DNA of 64,000 bases from Artemisia argyi (taxonomy: Eukaryota; Streptophyta; Magnoliopsida; Asterales; Asteraceae), in the NCBI GenBank assembly GCA_030686995.1, contig CM060680.1:203037322-203101321 (forward strand), given 5' to 3'. The first letter of the stretch is position 1. The number at the start of each line of letters is the position of its first letter. Made by a program: the position numbers and the translations under genes. Shown piece after piece: positions 22,950-35,090 of the stretch. Under the pieces are notes generated by a model. It made no database searches, was not told the origin of the DNA, and saw only the letters and a list, made by a program, of their open reading frames with translations.

Positions 22950-22958
22950 TATCTAAAT
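22950..22958. other. 9-bp target site duplication of the MULE, left copy
   Basis: TATCTAAAT, identical to 57323-57331. A 9-bp duplication is the hallmark of Mutator-superfamily insertion. Confidence 0.95.
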
Positions 22959-23301
22959 GGGAAAATTCCCTATTCACCCCAAAAGTACAATGTACTCACC
23001 CCTACTACCCCACAATTTTTTTTTTCTTCAAATACCCCAGAGGCGTAAGTCGCCTGAAATATTTGGGCGGAATAAGTGAACATGTGACACTTGTCCCTAG
23101 GATGTCCCCACCATGTACTTTTATGGTACATGGTACCATATGCATTTCTTGGGCGAATAGGCCCACATAACTTGGGCGACTTAAAACTTTTTGTCTTTTT
23201 ATGAAAAAGTATGGTCTTTTTTTAATGATTTATAGTACAAATAAGTTGGGCGAATGGGTCCCACTTGACTTTAATCTTGGGCGACTGATTAGGTGGGTAT
23301 T
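22959..23301 (+). repeat. left terminal inverted repeat of the MULE
   Basis: Begins GGGAAAATTCCCTATTCACC; matches the inverted right end through ACTTGTCCCTAG and TTGGGCGACTGATTAGG. It contains several TTGGGCGA-type words. Similarity fades after about 23301. Confidence 0.88.
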
Positions 23302-23625
23302 ACAAACCTTTTTTTATACACTTTTATCTTATACACTAATACCCACTTTTTATTGAAAATACACATTAATACACAAATACATACTTTTAGTTTTTAAAAC
23401 AAACACACACTTTTATTTAAAATAAATATATATACCAACACACACACATTCCCACATTCAAACCCAAAACCGTTCATTCGAAAAGATAACCACCCCCCCC
23501 CCCTGTATCATCTTCTACATTCAAACAATCATTGAAATCATAAACCGTAAACGTTTATCTCCATTGGAACACACAATCAAAGAATATCATTATTTCGGGG
23601 AGGCATTGAAACCCTAATTTGATCA
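23302..23625 (+). promoter_or_regulatory. probable promoter/5' leader of the plus-strand MULE gene
   Basis: AT-rich, with ACACACTTTTA-like repeats and a run of 13 C at about 23492-23504, ending at the ATG at 23626. The position directly inside the terminal repeat suggests that the repeat supplies the promoter, as in other MULEs. No clear TATA box was pinned down. Confidence 0.4.
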
Positions 23626-25468
23626 ATGGATTCATGTAGTACATCGACATCTACTATTCATTCCGATGCGAAGGTAACTGTCAGGTCTAGATTAGAGTGT
23701 ATAAATATGGTTAGAGGTCTGTTAAATACAAATAGAACAACCTTGTTTAGGAGTACTGTATTTGGGCCATGGTTAGACATCCCCCCATTTGCTCCTGATG
23801 TACATTTGTTAAATTATTTTTATCAACGCGAGATTCATTGTGATGAAAGAGAAGATTGCCCTTCCCTTAGATTTAAAATAGGAGATAATGTGCTTGAATT
23901 TGGATGTGAAGAATTTTGTCTCATAACTGGGTTTGTTTTTGCCCCTATTGCGAAAGAAGAAACTAATATAGGTTCCCTTGTTAAAGGTTTAAAACATAGC
24001 CCATTATTTGATCGATTGTTTCCAGAAAACAAATCCTGTAAGAGTAAGAAAATAAAGGGTGACGAGCTTCTGGCATTGATGAAGCCTGGTAAAGTGTGGG
24101 ATGAATTAAGTGATGAGGATGCTGTTAGGGTGTGTTTGTTAGTTATGGCCACTAGTGTATTCATAGGTCGGGAACCAAGGTACTACATTCCGGACCATCT
24201 TATGAGAATGATTGAGGATTTTGATGTTTGGAATTCGTATCCATGGGGTGAGTATACGTGGATACATTTGTATAAAAGGACTCTGAATGTTGTAAGGAGG
24301 CATAACGAAGGTGAAGCAAAGAAGCCTGGAAAGAAGGCGAGTAAATCACCAAAAAAATCGGCTCAAGAAAAAAATTCACCAAATAAAGATCAAACATACA
24401 ATCTGTATGGCTTTGTATGGGCCCTTAAGGTAATATCTTTATTCTATAATATGATTATATATTTCTAAGATGCCATGTTGAGAAGTTAGATATCATACGT
24501 TATAATAGGTTAACCATTTTGAAAAGTTAGATTGTCATTGAGAAGCTATATGTAATTAAACATTTGTAAACTTATATTTTGTGCCTAAGTTTAGATCACT
24601 TTGATGGTTATTTCAGATATGGATTTTGGAAAGTTTCCCTAACAGCGTGCAGTTCTGGAGCAAAGACCATACAAAGACCCCCCGTGGTTTAGCCTGGTCT
24701 AAATTTAATAATTTTGAAAAAAAAACATTACCCTATTCTATTTGATCCTGTAAGTAAACTCTGTATATTTTTTGTATTTATTTAATTGTGGTTTATATAG
24801 TTTTGAATAATTTGTTTCTGTAACCCTTGTTGTATTTTTAGGGCTTTAAGCCATTGGAGAAGTTTGTTCTAAGAAATGACGAGGGGTTCTGTTTGTGGTA
24901 CACGTGTAGCATGGACTATATTAGAGTGCTACAATTGCAAGTTGTGGTTGCAACACCTTTGTTGACTAAACCCGTTAAAGTTGTTGATGAAGGAATTGAA
25001 AATGATGAAAACATATGTAATGAAGCTCCATATGTGTTGTATAGTGATGGCAGTGTGTTGTATGGTGATAATCCAAGTGTAGGACCAAATCAAGATGGTG
25101 ATGGACCGGGTGTATCCGGCTATGGGGCAGGAGGGTGTGGGTTATCTTGTGAAGAAGAAGAGAATGTGAAGGAAACTTCGGTTGGCTATCTAGGCTGTAA
25201 CACTGATTTGGACGCTGGTGGTGTTCAAGAAAATTACAATAGGGATCATATTCAAAATGAGGTTGATGGAATTAAGTCATCAGTTGTATCGATAGAAGAA
25301 CGTGTTGGAGAGGTGGATGTTAAAGAATTATATCGTGAACTAGACGGTGTTAAGAAGAGAATCCAGGAGATCGAGAACATTTTACAAATACACAAACCAG
25401 AAGAGTCGACTTTTTCGGGGAAAAAAGACAACGCAGAAGATATAGGTTGTCGCAATATGGTATGAATA

Positions 25469-28400
25469 TGATGAGTGTGTAAATACTCATCATTTTATAC
25501 CAATCTGAGCTGCCAAAACATACAAAAACACCCAAATATGTATCAAAAGACTTAAAATATCTTAGAGATGTGTTTTATATGTTTCAAACACAAAATATGC
25601 AAAAACAAATGAAAAACGTACAAAGTTTGCATAATTGGCAGTTTCAGTCCCTCAAGTTTCATAAATTTGCAAAACTAGTCCCTGGAAGTTTAAAATGAAA
25701 GAAAAGTCAACCCAAGGCAAAGAAAAGTCAAAATTTATCAAAATAAGTCCTTGGGTGATAAAGTTTGAGGAAATTACACTTTTACCCCTCAAAATCCAAA
25801 ATTGGCAAAACAGGTCCCTGGAGTTTGTGAAATTGGCAGATTTGGTCCCTGAGGTTTAAAATAATACTTGTGGTCCTTGTGCTAATGTTTAAATGCAGGT
25901 TTGGTCCTTATGTGAATTTTGGGAAAAGTTTCATGATTGGTCCCTGGAATTACAAGGTTTGGCAGATTTAGTCCCTGGGGTTTTTAAAAGTGGAAAATTT
26001 AAAATAAAACCTCACACTATTCATCCTTGGCATGTTATACCCTTGGAAACAAAATTAGAAAATGCCAAAACCCAACCCTTAACTTTCCCATAATTACATT
26101 TTAGGTCCTTATGATTTACCTAAAACCAAACCGGACTAAAAATAAAAATAAAACTAATCCAAAACAAAACTTAGCCCACCCAAAAACCCCAAGCCCTTCT
26201 CAGCCCAGTCCACTCCCAATCTTTGACCCGGGTCAACATTGACCGGTCAAATACCAGTCAAACACCAAACCACCCTTCTTCTTTCCCTCCCACCACCACT
26301 CAGACCCAAAACCACCTGGTTTTGCTACCACCACCCCCACTTGCACCTCAATCATCACCATCCCACCCCCTACACCTACCCCTCACCTCCACAATTAATG
26401 CTCCTCCCCCTTTCACGTTATCAGAGCAAATTGCAAATTATTCCTTTGGCGCCGAAAACACGTGTCAACACAGGAGTGGACCAAAGTAATCAAGTGATGG
26501 TGGGATATGCTCAGAGAGGTCAAGGGAACCCTAATTGGAGGCTATAAATAAGAGAAGATGCAAGAAGAAGCAGAGTAGTTTAATTTTAGTTTTAATGTGT
26601 CGAATTTAAATTATTGAGCAAATTAGTGTAATCCTTTTCAATTCAAGTATTGTAATGTCTTAAGTAATGTATTAGAAATCTTTTGAAGTTATAAAATTCA
26701 AGCTTTCAATCTGCATTGTGTTTTGAGTATTCTGAGTTTCATTTAAGATTCTGCATTGCCTATAATGGTTGTTATGGACTGAAATTTAGGTTCATATAAG
26801 TTCCATTAAGCTTATTAAAGCTATTAGAGATTCAAAAATCCAGTATTAGTAGAAGAAAATCAAAAAGCTAAAAAAGTCAACCATGGTCAACTGTATGTTT
26901 GGTTTGTGTGTTTCAGGTTGAAGAAGGAAGTGGAGACCACCATTGGAGCTGATTTTGCCTATCTAAAGATAGGCTAGCATAGTGAAACACTCCTTTTCAA
27001 GCTGGAGTGAGCAATATGGTAACTTGATCCAATTTTCCTTTCTAATTCTGCATAGGTTTTTAATTCTGAGTAGGAGGTAGTTTTAATTGCATTAGATTGT
27101 TGAATCATCTTTATTATTAGTTAATATAGTTAGTTGAATCAGTTAATTGGTAATTGTTGATTGATTGTTTAGTTTCTTAGTGTAAGTAATCATTTAAGGT
27201 ACTGTTTGGATTTGGTTAAAGAGTTGAGCTGTGGTACTTGTTACTTGAGTTAATCCATTTAGATAATCAGCATATGCCATATCTGGGTCTGAGAAACTTA
27301 AAACCTGGTCCCTTTAAGCTTAAAAGTCAAAATCATACTCTAATTTCCCACACAGTTAACTGTGTATGAGTTAGGGTTCCATAAGCTCATAATCTGATAA
27401 GGGGTTGTTAAATTAGCTTTTAGTAAACTTATATTAACTTAAAACATCATAAACAATCAGTTAGATCACTTAGAATCTCACCAAAGTCAAAGTTTGAGTG
27501 TTCTTGTCAAAAGTCAAAAATACTTGTTCTCAGTTTTCATCAAACTTGCTTGTTCATTTCTGAATTTTGTGATTTATTTGGGATTGTGAGATTTGGAGGT
27601 TTAGTTTTCTACCAGCTCATCTTTGAGAATATACCTTCATTCCATTTTTAGAAAAATTAACCTGGGCCCCACAGACCATCAAAGTAACCTGCAGGGCAAG
27701 GTTGTGCCCTGCTCACCCAGACACCCAGTCACCACCACCACTTTGGTGGTGTTTTGTGACCACCTCAGTGGACCCCAGACCCCATAGATAGGTTTTTACA
27801 TCCCCCCTCCTACCAGGGTCTCACCTTTGACCATTGGTTTGACCTTAGGACAAGTGGACCCCACCTGAAATTGCTCATCAAGTTTGTCCCATTTCTGAGC
27901 CATAAGTGCATAGTGATAAGTGCTTATTTGCTTGTGTTTAGCTTATTTGAGCTTATTTCTTGTTATTTTCTGTTTGTTTAAGCTTGTTGAACTAATTGGC
28001 ATCTGATTTCACCATTGTGGACCCCACCCAAGGCCATGTGACCCAGTTTGACCAAACAGTCAACCAAAGTCAACTGTTTAAGACAAGGGGGTGTCACAGC
28101 TTATTTATAAGCTATTTTTAAAAGTGTTTTTACAAAAGTTTGTCTTTTTAAGGTATTAAATAGTTCTGAAAAAGAAAATTCCAAAAAAATCTAAGTTTAA
28201 AGTAAGTGATAGTTTCTATTTAATTCAAGTTAATTTTAATTTTCATTTTTATATTTTAATTAAGTCACTAGTGTTTTTATATTTTTATTAAATACCTTAT
28301 ATAGTAAAGTAATTTTAATAAATTTTTCAGATTTTTATTTTGTCATTTAGTATTAATTAGATTTAATTTTAATTTTCTTTATTATTAATTAATATCAAAT

Positions 28401-29331
28401 ATTAAATAGCTTAATTAGTTTTTATAAGGTTAAATCTAGTTTTTATAATTTTCCTAGTTCTAATATAGTATAATAAGTTTTTAGAAAATATACTTTGAGA
28501 TTCTACTGTTTATTTTCTATTTTTCTTATTTTATTTGTTTAAAATAGACTTAAGTTAATTAAAAGGTAAATAATTAGTTGTTTAATCTTAAAACATAATT
28601 TTTAGAGTTTTTATAATTTTGTAGGATTCCAGTGATGGTTAAGTAATTTTATAAATTTTATCTTAATTTTCTAAGTTAATTTAGTATTAATATAAATTAA
28701 AAGTAGTTTAATTAGTTTAATTTAGTTAAATAGTTTTTAATTAATAACAAAATCATAAAAAGACAAAAATATTTATTTTAATTTTTTATACTTTCTTCAA
28801 GTTCTATTTTAAGTTTAGAAAATTTTTTTGCAAATTTTTAGTTTAAATTGTATTAGTTATAATTATTAGTTAAATATAAATTAGATTTAAATTAGATTTT
28901 AAATAGTTTAATTAATTAAATAATAGTTTAATATTATTTTAATTACTTTTATAATTTCTTTTTCATTTTTAATTTTAAGTTTTGAAAAGTTCCAAAAGCA
29001 CCCCCTGTAGTTTGATAAATACCAAAAACCCACTTCTCCAGTCCGATACGTGATCTTAATTGTGAATTTGTGCATATATCTGCTATCTGATTATTGTGAA
29101 TATTATATCTGTTTGCCAATACCAAAATAACAGTAGCAATACCAATCCCACATCATCTGGCTACTGTCCTCAGTGCCACTTTCTCATAAACGATTCCAAA
29201 AGCACCATTTCAATCTCGCTGGGACTTTTACGACCCGGGAAAACACTACACTATCACCGGAGTATTGATTCTAGGCTGTCTTTGACTTATTGACCTTGGT
29301 CAATAATAATTAGACGGTTCAGGCTCAATCA
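25469..29331 (+). mobile_element. solo LTR (3863 bp) of the same family as the 45-56 kb element
   Basis: Begins TGATGAGTGTGTAAATACTC and ends GGCTCAATCA, flanked on both sides by GAATA (25464-25468 and 29332-29336). It is similar in the opposite orientation to the LTRs at 45058 and 52143, but clearly more diverged. It has a TATA box at 26543 and no internal retroelement region, so it is a solo LTR left by recombination. It sits in an intron of the DUF1985 gene, sense to that gene. Confidence 0.92.
26543..26550 (+). promoter_or_regulatory. TATA box of the solo LTR
   Basis: TATAAATA about 1.07 kb into the LTR, preceded by a Pro-codon-like C-rich segment and followed by purine-rich leader sequence. 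It could drive sense transcription through the downstream exons. Confidence 0.55.
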
Positions 29332-30193
29332 GAATACAACATTTATAATTAAGTCCATTTGAAATTGTATTTTTTATGTTATTAACGTCATCCATTTTGT
29401 ATTTCTGTTTATTTTGCAGGATGTTAGCCCACTCAATGACAGTGTTGTGGAACCCGATGAGCAAAAGGCAGAAGAGTCGACCTTATGTGGGAAAGACGAG
29501 AATGCAGAAAATATGGGTGGTGACAATAAGGATGTTTGCGCTGATTTGCATGCTGCTACTCCTATGCCTACCACTGTTGTTGAACCCGAGGGTAATAACT
29601 TCTTTTATACGGACACGGAAGGCTACACAGGTCCTATGACTCAAGTTGTGAAAGGCATTTGCCCCGTGCAATCTGATCCAGTTGATCATTTTATTGAAGT
29701 TGACCATCCAAATAGTTTCGATTGTGGTTCCTTACCAAATTTGAATGATGAATTCTTTGAATTTTTTGATGACGGGATCAAACTGACACCTGATGCGGTA
29801 CGTTCATATTAAATTTAAAACTTATTTTAGTGTTAAAAAATATCTAATTTTTACGTTATACTTGTATTGTCTACTAAATATTTATACTTTTTGTTATTCA
29901 AGGATTTGATGGATAATGTTGTGCACGATGAAGAAACTGAAATACAAGAGTTGTCAGAAAAGGACGATGAAGAAACCAATGTTATACCAGAATTGCCTCA
30001 GGATGCGGTGTCTGAAACAATAGAAGGATTTGGTAACGAAGTGGGTGATATACAACAACAACAACCGTCGGTCGACTTGGCAAAGGCAGCAAAAGAAGAC
30101 AATTCCGGCGAGGCTGAAAAAACACAAGAACTTGCTGCGGATGTTGTTCCTGTTATCTGCATTGACGTGGATGCCGAAAACGATGACCTTCAG

Positions 30194-30475
30194 GTAATCT
30201 ATGGTTATCTAAATTTAAATTTTATTTATTGTCTTATTAGTTGCTGCTTTCTGTGATTTTATGCTTGTTTAGTGTAATTTAGTTAAGTGGTTGCCTAAAT
30301 TTACTTGTCTTATTCCTCTAGCTTATTTTGTTGATTTACCTTATTTTAGGTATACGATTCTTTTATGCGGTTAATTTTTAGATATTCTTTTATGCGGTTA
30401 ATTTATCTATTTAATATTCCTCTTTAAATAATTATTCACTACTTGGCACTTGATGATGAATTGCAATGTAAAAGT
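30194..30475 (+). other. intron start with a misplaced scrap of transposase coding sequence
   Basis: GTAATC donor after the DUF1985 gene exon 5. Positions 30444-30474 nearly repeat 31986-32016 of the transposase exon (GGCACTTGATGATGAATTGC against GGCACTTAATGATGAATTGC). No open frame. Confidence 0.5.
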
Positions 30476-31765
30476 GTTGTTTGTTGACTATCTGTGATTC
30501 CTAGCTTATTTAGTGTTTATTAGATAAATTACAATCAGTAGGTTGAGTTTTTGTCACATTTTATTCAAGTTTCATATTAATTTAATTTATATTAGGGGTG
30601 TTTGGAATTTTACTGTTCCTTGTGATTTTGTCGTTGTTTTGTGTGTATTCTGGCACTATTAGATTGCATTAACTCAGTATAGGTCTACTGAAGTCTCAAA
30701 ACTAAGCTACATTTTGCACAAAGTCAAAATCACCATCTCAGTTCACTTGATCATTAACTGTTAGGGGTTAGGAATGGTAATCTAAACATGTCAATTCATA
30801 ATCAGATAATGTAGCCTATTTTAGTTTACTGGTAGCTTAATATAACACTACCAATCAGTAGAATAGGATTTAAATTCAATTTAGTCAAAATCAGATTTTA
30901 TATAAAAAGTCAACATTTTCCTTTTGTGCAGAAATGCAAAAACTCTAGCATTTTTAGTGATTTTTTGTGGTTAGCTTTAGGGTTTGAAATTTCTTGAGTA
31001 GTAAGTCTACCACCTAGTCTATAGAATCCCATCATTCTCTTAATTTTGTGAATTTTGCTTATGCTTATTTGGGTGGCTTGAAGCATGCTGCAGGGCATGT
31101 GTTTGCCCTGCACCACAGACCATGATCACAACCCACTTTTCTATGGCCTCTCATGTGCACACTAATGGGTCCTATTACCTGTTCCTTGGCTTATTGGGAA
31201 GCCAGTAAGCCAGGCTTCAAAGGTCTTAGCTTATTTTGAGTTTTTCAGCTTATTAGCTAGGGCTGCTTATCCCTTGAAGGTTGTCCATTTTCTGAATGTA
31301 TGCTGAGTATTCAGCTTTAGTGCACTATTTTTGTGCCCCCTCTAGTGTTCATCTGTGGGACCTACAGCTTGTTTCCTAGCTTTTTGGAAAGCCAATAAGC
31401 TCAGCTTATTGGTTCCACTCTTGTCTTGGGCTTCCCATCCACCCAGTGGGCCCCACACTGACCTACAGTTTGCCATTTTGGTCTGTCATTTTGGAGGTTT
31501 TGGTCCTTCTACTTATTTAGTTTTAGCAGCTTATTTCTTGTGTTCCTTTGTTTCCTTATTGCTTATTCCCAAACCAAGTCCTTATTAGCTTAAACATCCA
31601 ACTGTTCAGCAATTTGGTTCACAGAGTGCTTATTTTTAAGCACTAGCCAAAGTGCCTTTGTTAAAGTTAGTTATTTTAAGTTTATAAATAGTTTTGCAAA
31701 AAGAAAATCCAGAAAAGACAAAATTTAAATTAAGTGATAGTTTCTATTTAATATTATTTATCTAT
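30476..31765 (+). repeat. diverged, truncated LTR of the 3.9-kb LTR family
   Basis: Shares with the solo LTR at 25469 the GCTTATT-rich text, a TGCAGGGCA...TGCCCTGC inverted pair (about 31089-31113), and an ending AAGTGATAGTTTCTATTTAA. Both LTR ends are missing. It lies where the transposase N-terminal exons would be expected. Confidence 0.6.
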
Positions 31766-31772
31766 TTAATAG

Positions 31773-33307
31773 CTTGTTGTTGGTATGGACGGTAACAACC
31801 AGATTATTCCAATTGCTACCGGTGTGTGTCAGGGAGAGACGGGTGAATCATGGACATTGTTTTTGAGGAAGTTGAAAGAGTGTATCGGTGTTGTTCCTGG
31901 TTTGGTTATCATTTCTGATAGGCATCAATCTATAATTCAAGCTTGTAATATAGTTTTCCCAGAAAGCTTTCACGGTAATTGTTGTCGGCACTTAATGATG
32001 AATTGCAATTTAAAAGGCGAACTAGTGAGGTATTTATTCTGGAAGGCATGCAAAGTTTATAGAATTGAAGTCTTTCAAAGAACTATATCAGAGCTACGTG
32101 CTAAAAGGCCTCAGGCGGTAAAAAAACTTGAAGAAGCAGGGTTTGAAAAATGGTCAAGAGCATATTGCCCAGCAAATAGATACAACTACTTGACTTCAAA
32201 CAGTGCAGAATCAATCAATGCTCTAATTAGACTAGTTAGAAAAGTTCCAATAACGATGCTCATGGAATATTACAGAAGGCTTTTACAAGATTGGTATTGT
32301 CAACGTCGCGAAAAATATATAGGTAAAGACTTGGTGATTATATTTCGTCACTAGCTTTTATTGTCTAACTCTTACAATATTTATTTTTTCTAATCAATTG
32401 TTTAGACGCACCGGAATTTGAACTTACAGAATGGGCCGCTAAGAAGCTGGAAAAAAGGATGTACAAAAGTGAACATTGGGAAGTTAAAGGCATAGCCATG
32501 TGTGCCGTGTACCAAGTAACAGACCCTTATAATTCTCATATAGTTGATTTTCTAAAAAGGGATTGCAGTTGCAGGTTTGTACAACAAACCTTTTTTTTTA
32601 ATTAAGCAACAATATATTTCTACATGAATGGCATTTCATTAATTTCCATTTGCAGGCAATGGCAACTATCAGGAATACCATGTGGGCATGTGTGTGCCGT
32701 GTGTAGAGTAGAAGGTTTGACTAACTGTAACCAATGGGCTTTAGCATGGTTTACTAAAACCAACCTCCAAGGAACATATCATGAAATGGTATTTCCTTTG
32801 CCTGATGAGCCAAATTGGCATGATCCATGTAACTTGCCAAAGCTTAAGCCTCCTCTCATGGGAAAACAACAATCAGGAAGACCAAAGAACAAAGACCGCA
32901 TCCCCTCAAAAAATGAGGAGCCGAAAGTGAAACACTGTGGCAGGTGTGGCTGCAAATCCCACACGCGTGAAGCTTGTATGCAACCATTGCCTAGATCAGA
33001 TAACGGCAAAGCAGTTTTTGATTCTAGAGGAGGCCGTAAATGTAAGTCAGCAATTCAAAGTCAATTGACAGTCGATCCGAATACAAGTAACGAGACAGAA
33101 TTTACAGACCAGCTGAATACGGATTTTGACGAGTATTTTCAAAATGGAAGAATATACGAGGATTGGGATGACTTAGACTGGAGGGATGAAGAATGTACCA
33201 ACCTTTACGAGGGTGACGCGGTCTGGGCCGGTGCCTCGTCTTCTTCTGCCATTAACCTAAACGCTTACCCTGAATCATATAATCCGCATCACTTGGATGA
33301 TTTCTAG
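31773..33307 (+). pseudogene. MULE transposase, C-terminal half (MULE domain, SWIM finger, zinc knuckle)
   Basis: Exons 31773-32322, 32406-32574 and 32656-33307 (stop TAG). The first gives VVGMDGNNQIIPIATGVCQG, VIISDRHQSI (second catalytic Asp) and NSAESINALI (candidate catalytic Glu). The second ends in a SWIM zinc finger completed by the third (CSC...PCGH). Then comes a CCHC knuckle (CGRCGCKSHTREAC) and an acidic tail. The transposase would bind and cut the element ends. The N-terminal DNA-binding domain and the first catalytic Asp (normally in a DGTxL motif just upstream) are absent; a truncated LTR occupies that place. Exon 1 is in phase with the DUF1985 gene, so a fused transcript is possible. 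Confidence 0.88.
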
Positions 33308-33816
33308 TTTTAGTTTCATCTAGTTATGTGTTTTATAACTTAATTCTATTTGTCAATTTCGTACTCTGTGTTTATGTTTAAAAGAACTTATTTTGTCTAA
33401 TATGTATTATGTATTCTGATATTTCAGCCTAATATACATAAGTGTCTATTAATTAAATTCATTTCAACATAATAAACACTTATCAGTGACATAAATTTAA
33501 ATTCATTTCAACATACATAATTAATTATACAAAAGTTTAAACAAACTAGCGTTTAAACATGATCGATCATAAAAAGACTTCAACTAAATCGACTATCAAG
33601 TAATAACCTACAACATGATCGATCACAAAAATACATCAACTACTACAACAACATTAAGACACGGGTCAAACCATACATCAACTAATAACCAACACCTATT
33701 AATTTAATACATGACTGACATCCACAACAAAAGCACATAAATTCGCTACAACCCTCCCAAGCACCCAACAACTAACTACAGGGCTGACATCCACAAAAGC
33801 ACCACACAATTGACCT
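33308..33816. other. convergent intergenic segment between transposase and F-box gene
   Basis: AT-rich, presumably holding the 3' ends of the plus-strand transposase and the minus-strand F-box gene. An imperfect direct repeat (ACATGATCGATCA...AAAAAGACTTCAACTAA near 33557 and a similar stretch near 33613) is the only structure seen. Confidence 0.4.
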
Positions 33817-34986
33817 TCAATGACCACCCAGATTGAGTCTCGTATCAACAAGACCTGGATATACAAGTTCTTCGCAGTACTTTGTCCTATCAGCATGGTT
33901 TTGAAGAATTAGTGACTCACAAAAGGGTTTGATGAAAAAGGATCCTGCATCTCCCTCAATTCCGATGCTTTGAAATACCCCGGTTGCCAGCCTGTATATG
34001 AAAAGAGTTGTAGAAGAACCTTCCTGGCTGGGAACCTCGACAATCGGGTCAATGTTGTCATGAAATCCAATCAATTTCAATGGAATGGGTGAAGGAATGG
34101 ATAGTAGATTGCTAACTGCTGATATTGTTCCACCATCTACTGATAACACCCAAATACCAAAGACACAGTTGTCATCAGTTTGTATATTGCCAGTAACGAC
34201 TAGGTTATCACCTAGGCTTGTCACATAGAATGGCAAGGGGATTTGACCGAGTAACTGGTCAGGAATTTTGATACTCCTGAAGCGGAGGCTGAGCATGTCA
34301 AAAGAGACAATAACATAGCTCTTGTAGGAAGTTGCATTATCAGAATTGAACTTTTCATACCCACACCAGTATATGTGACGACCAATGTTTGCTTGACTAG
34401 CTTTTTTTATCCTGAAATGTCTAGGAAGCAAACATTCATTTTCTAAAACCCGCCAAGCTCTAGATGACAGCGTGAACATTTGAACAGACCAAGGATCATT
34501 TGAATCAAATGAGAATGCTATTTTTAAAATGATTGGGTCAAGATTGTCAGGACGGACCCCAAAACCCAATAAACGCTTTTCGTACTCTTGAGCCAAAGTA
34601 TAATAGGGGACATACGCTCCCAATGATTTGTGGAGAGATGGGTTCCAAAGAAACCCCAAGAAATGACGGACAATTGGTCCAAACGAAAAACCACATACTC
34701 CGTGGGACCAACCTAGGGGTGTCAAGCCTGAAAAGCTTATATTCGATACAATTGGTGTCATAGCGAAATCATGGTCTACAAGACAGGCGTACCCTCTAAA
34801 CCTACGCTCAAAGATTATAACGTAGGAGAAAGTTGCTCCCATGCGAACCCCGAACCGGACAGTGAAATGCATTGTGTCAATGCGAGATCTCCACATCTTG
34901 CATACAGTTCGGCATTGCGCAACAGAACGCAGAGATAGCCTACGAACAATGTCCATTTGGACTTCAATTGGTATATTTTCAGACAT
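33817..34986 (-). CDS. F-box protein with F-box-associated domain (MULE cargo, copy 1)
   Basis: An intact, intronless frame of 389 codons. Residues 1-45 are an F-box (MSENIPIEVQMDIVRRLSLR, then QCRTVCKMWRSRID), which binds the SKP1 subunit of SCF ubiquitin ligases. The rest resembles the plant F-box-associated region (GWSHGVCGFSFGP, WNPSLHKSLGAYVPYY, EKRLLGFGVRPDN, FDSNDPWSVQMFTLSSRAW), which would bind a target protein. It is clearly paralogous to the frame at 36824-37936 over its whole length. It lies inside the MULE, minus strand, downstream of the last Ulp1 exon; a three-copy repeat array begins about 100 bp upstream of its ATG. The lack of stops, unlike the neighbours, suggests recent function. 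The target is unknown. Confidence 0.88.
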   Translation of the reverse strand: MSENIPIEVQMDIVRRLSLRSVAQCRTVCKMWRSRIDTMHFTVRFGVRMGATFSYVIIFERRFRGYACLVDHDFAMTPIVSNISFSGLTPLGWSHGVCGFSFGPIVRHFLGFLWNPSLHKSLGAYVPYYTLAQEYEKRLLGFGVRPDNLDPIILKIAFSFDSNDPWSVQMFTLSSRAWRVLENECLLPRHFRIKKASQANIGRHIYWCGYEKFNSDNATSYKSYVIVSFDMLSLRFRSIKIPDQLLGQIPLPFYVTSLGDNLVVTGNIQTDDNCVFGIWVLSVDGGTISAVSNLLSIPSPIPLKLIGFHDNIDPIVEVPSQEGSSTTLFIYRLATGVFQSIGIEGDAGSFFIKPFCESLILQNHADRTKYCEELVYPGLVDTRLNLGGH

Positions 34987-35090
34987 TTCTAAACAAATTT
35001 TTGTATTCTTTGATGTAAGTTGATGATCACTTTATGTGTAAAGTTGATGATCAGTTTGGGTGTAAAGTAGTATACAAATTTTGGAATATA

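Larger units (their letters stand above)
23626..30193 (+). pseudogene. DUF1985-domain gene of the MULE (five exons)
   Basis: Exons by GT/AG borders and frame: 23626-24429, 24617-24749, 24842-25459, 29420-29797, 29903-30193; about 741 codons. Residues about 15-210 are a DUF1985 domain (FRSTVFGPWLDI, FGCEEFCLITGF, LSDEDAVRVCLL, WNSYPWGEYTW). A Lys-rich stretch follows, then a long acidic region ending VICIDVDAENDDLQ. Exon 2 has one extra base in an A-run at about 24719-24727, which breaks the frame before LFDP, so the gene is probably dead. Exons 3 and 4 share an EEST(F/L)(S/C)GK segment, suggesting exon duplication. The third intron holds the 3.86-kb solo LTR. DUF1985 is typical of plant Ulp1/MULE proteins; its function is unknown. 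The last exon splices in phase with the transposase exon at 31773. Confidence 0.8.

Noticed and set aside
26223..26547. Pro/His/Thr-rich reading frames in the solo LTR and similar ones at 46375-46601, 47858-48279, 53459-53685 and 54942-55363
   Set aside because: They lie in LTR leader or U3 sequence, appear in different frames of the same C-rich stretch, and have no start context or domain.
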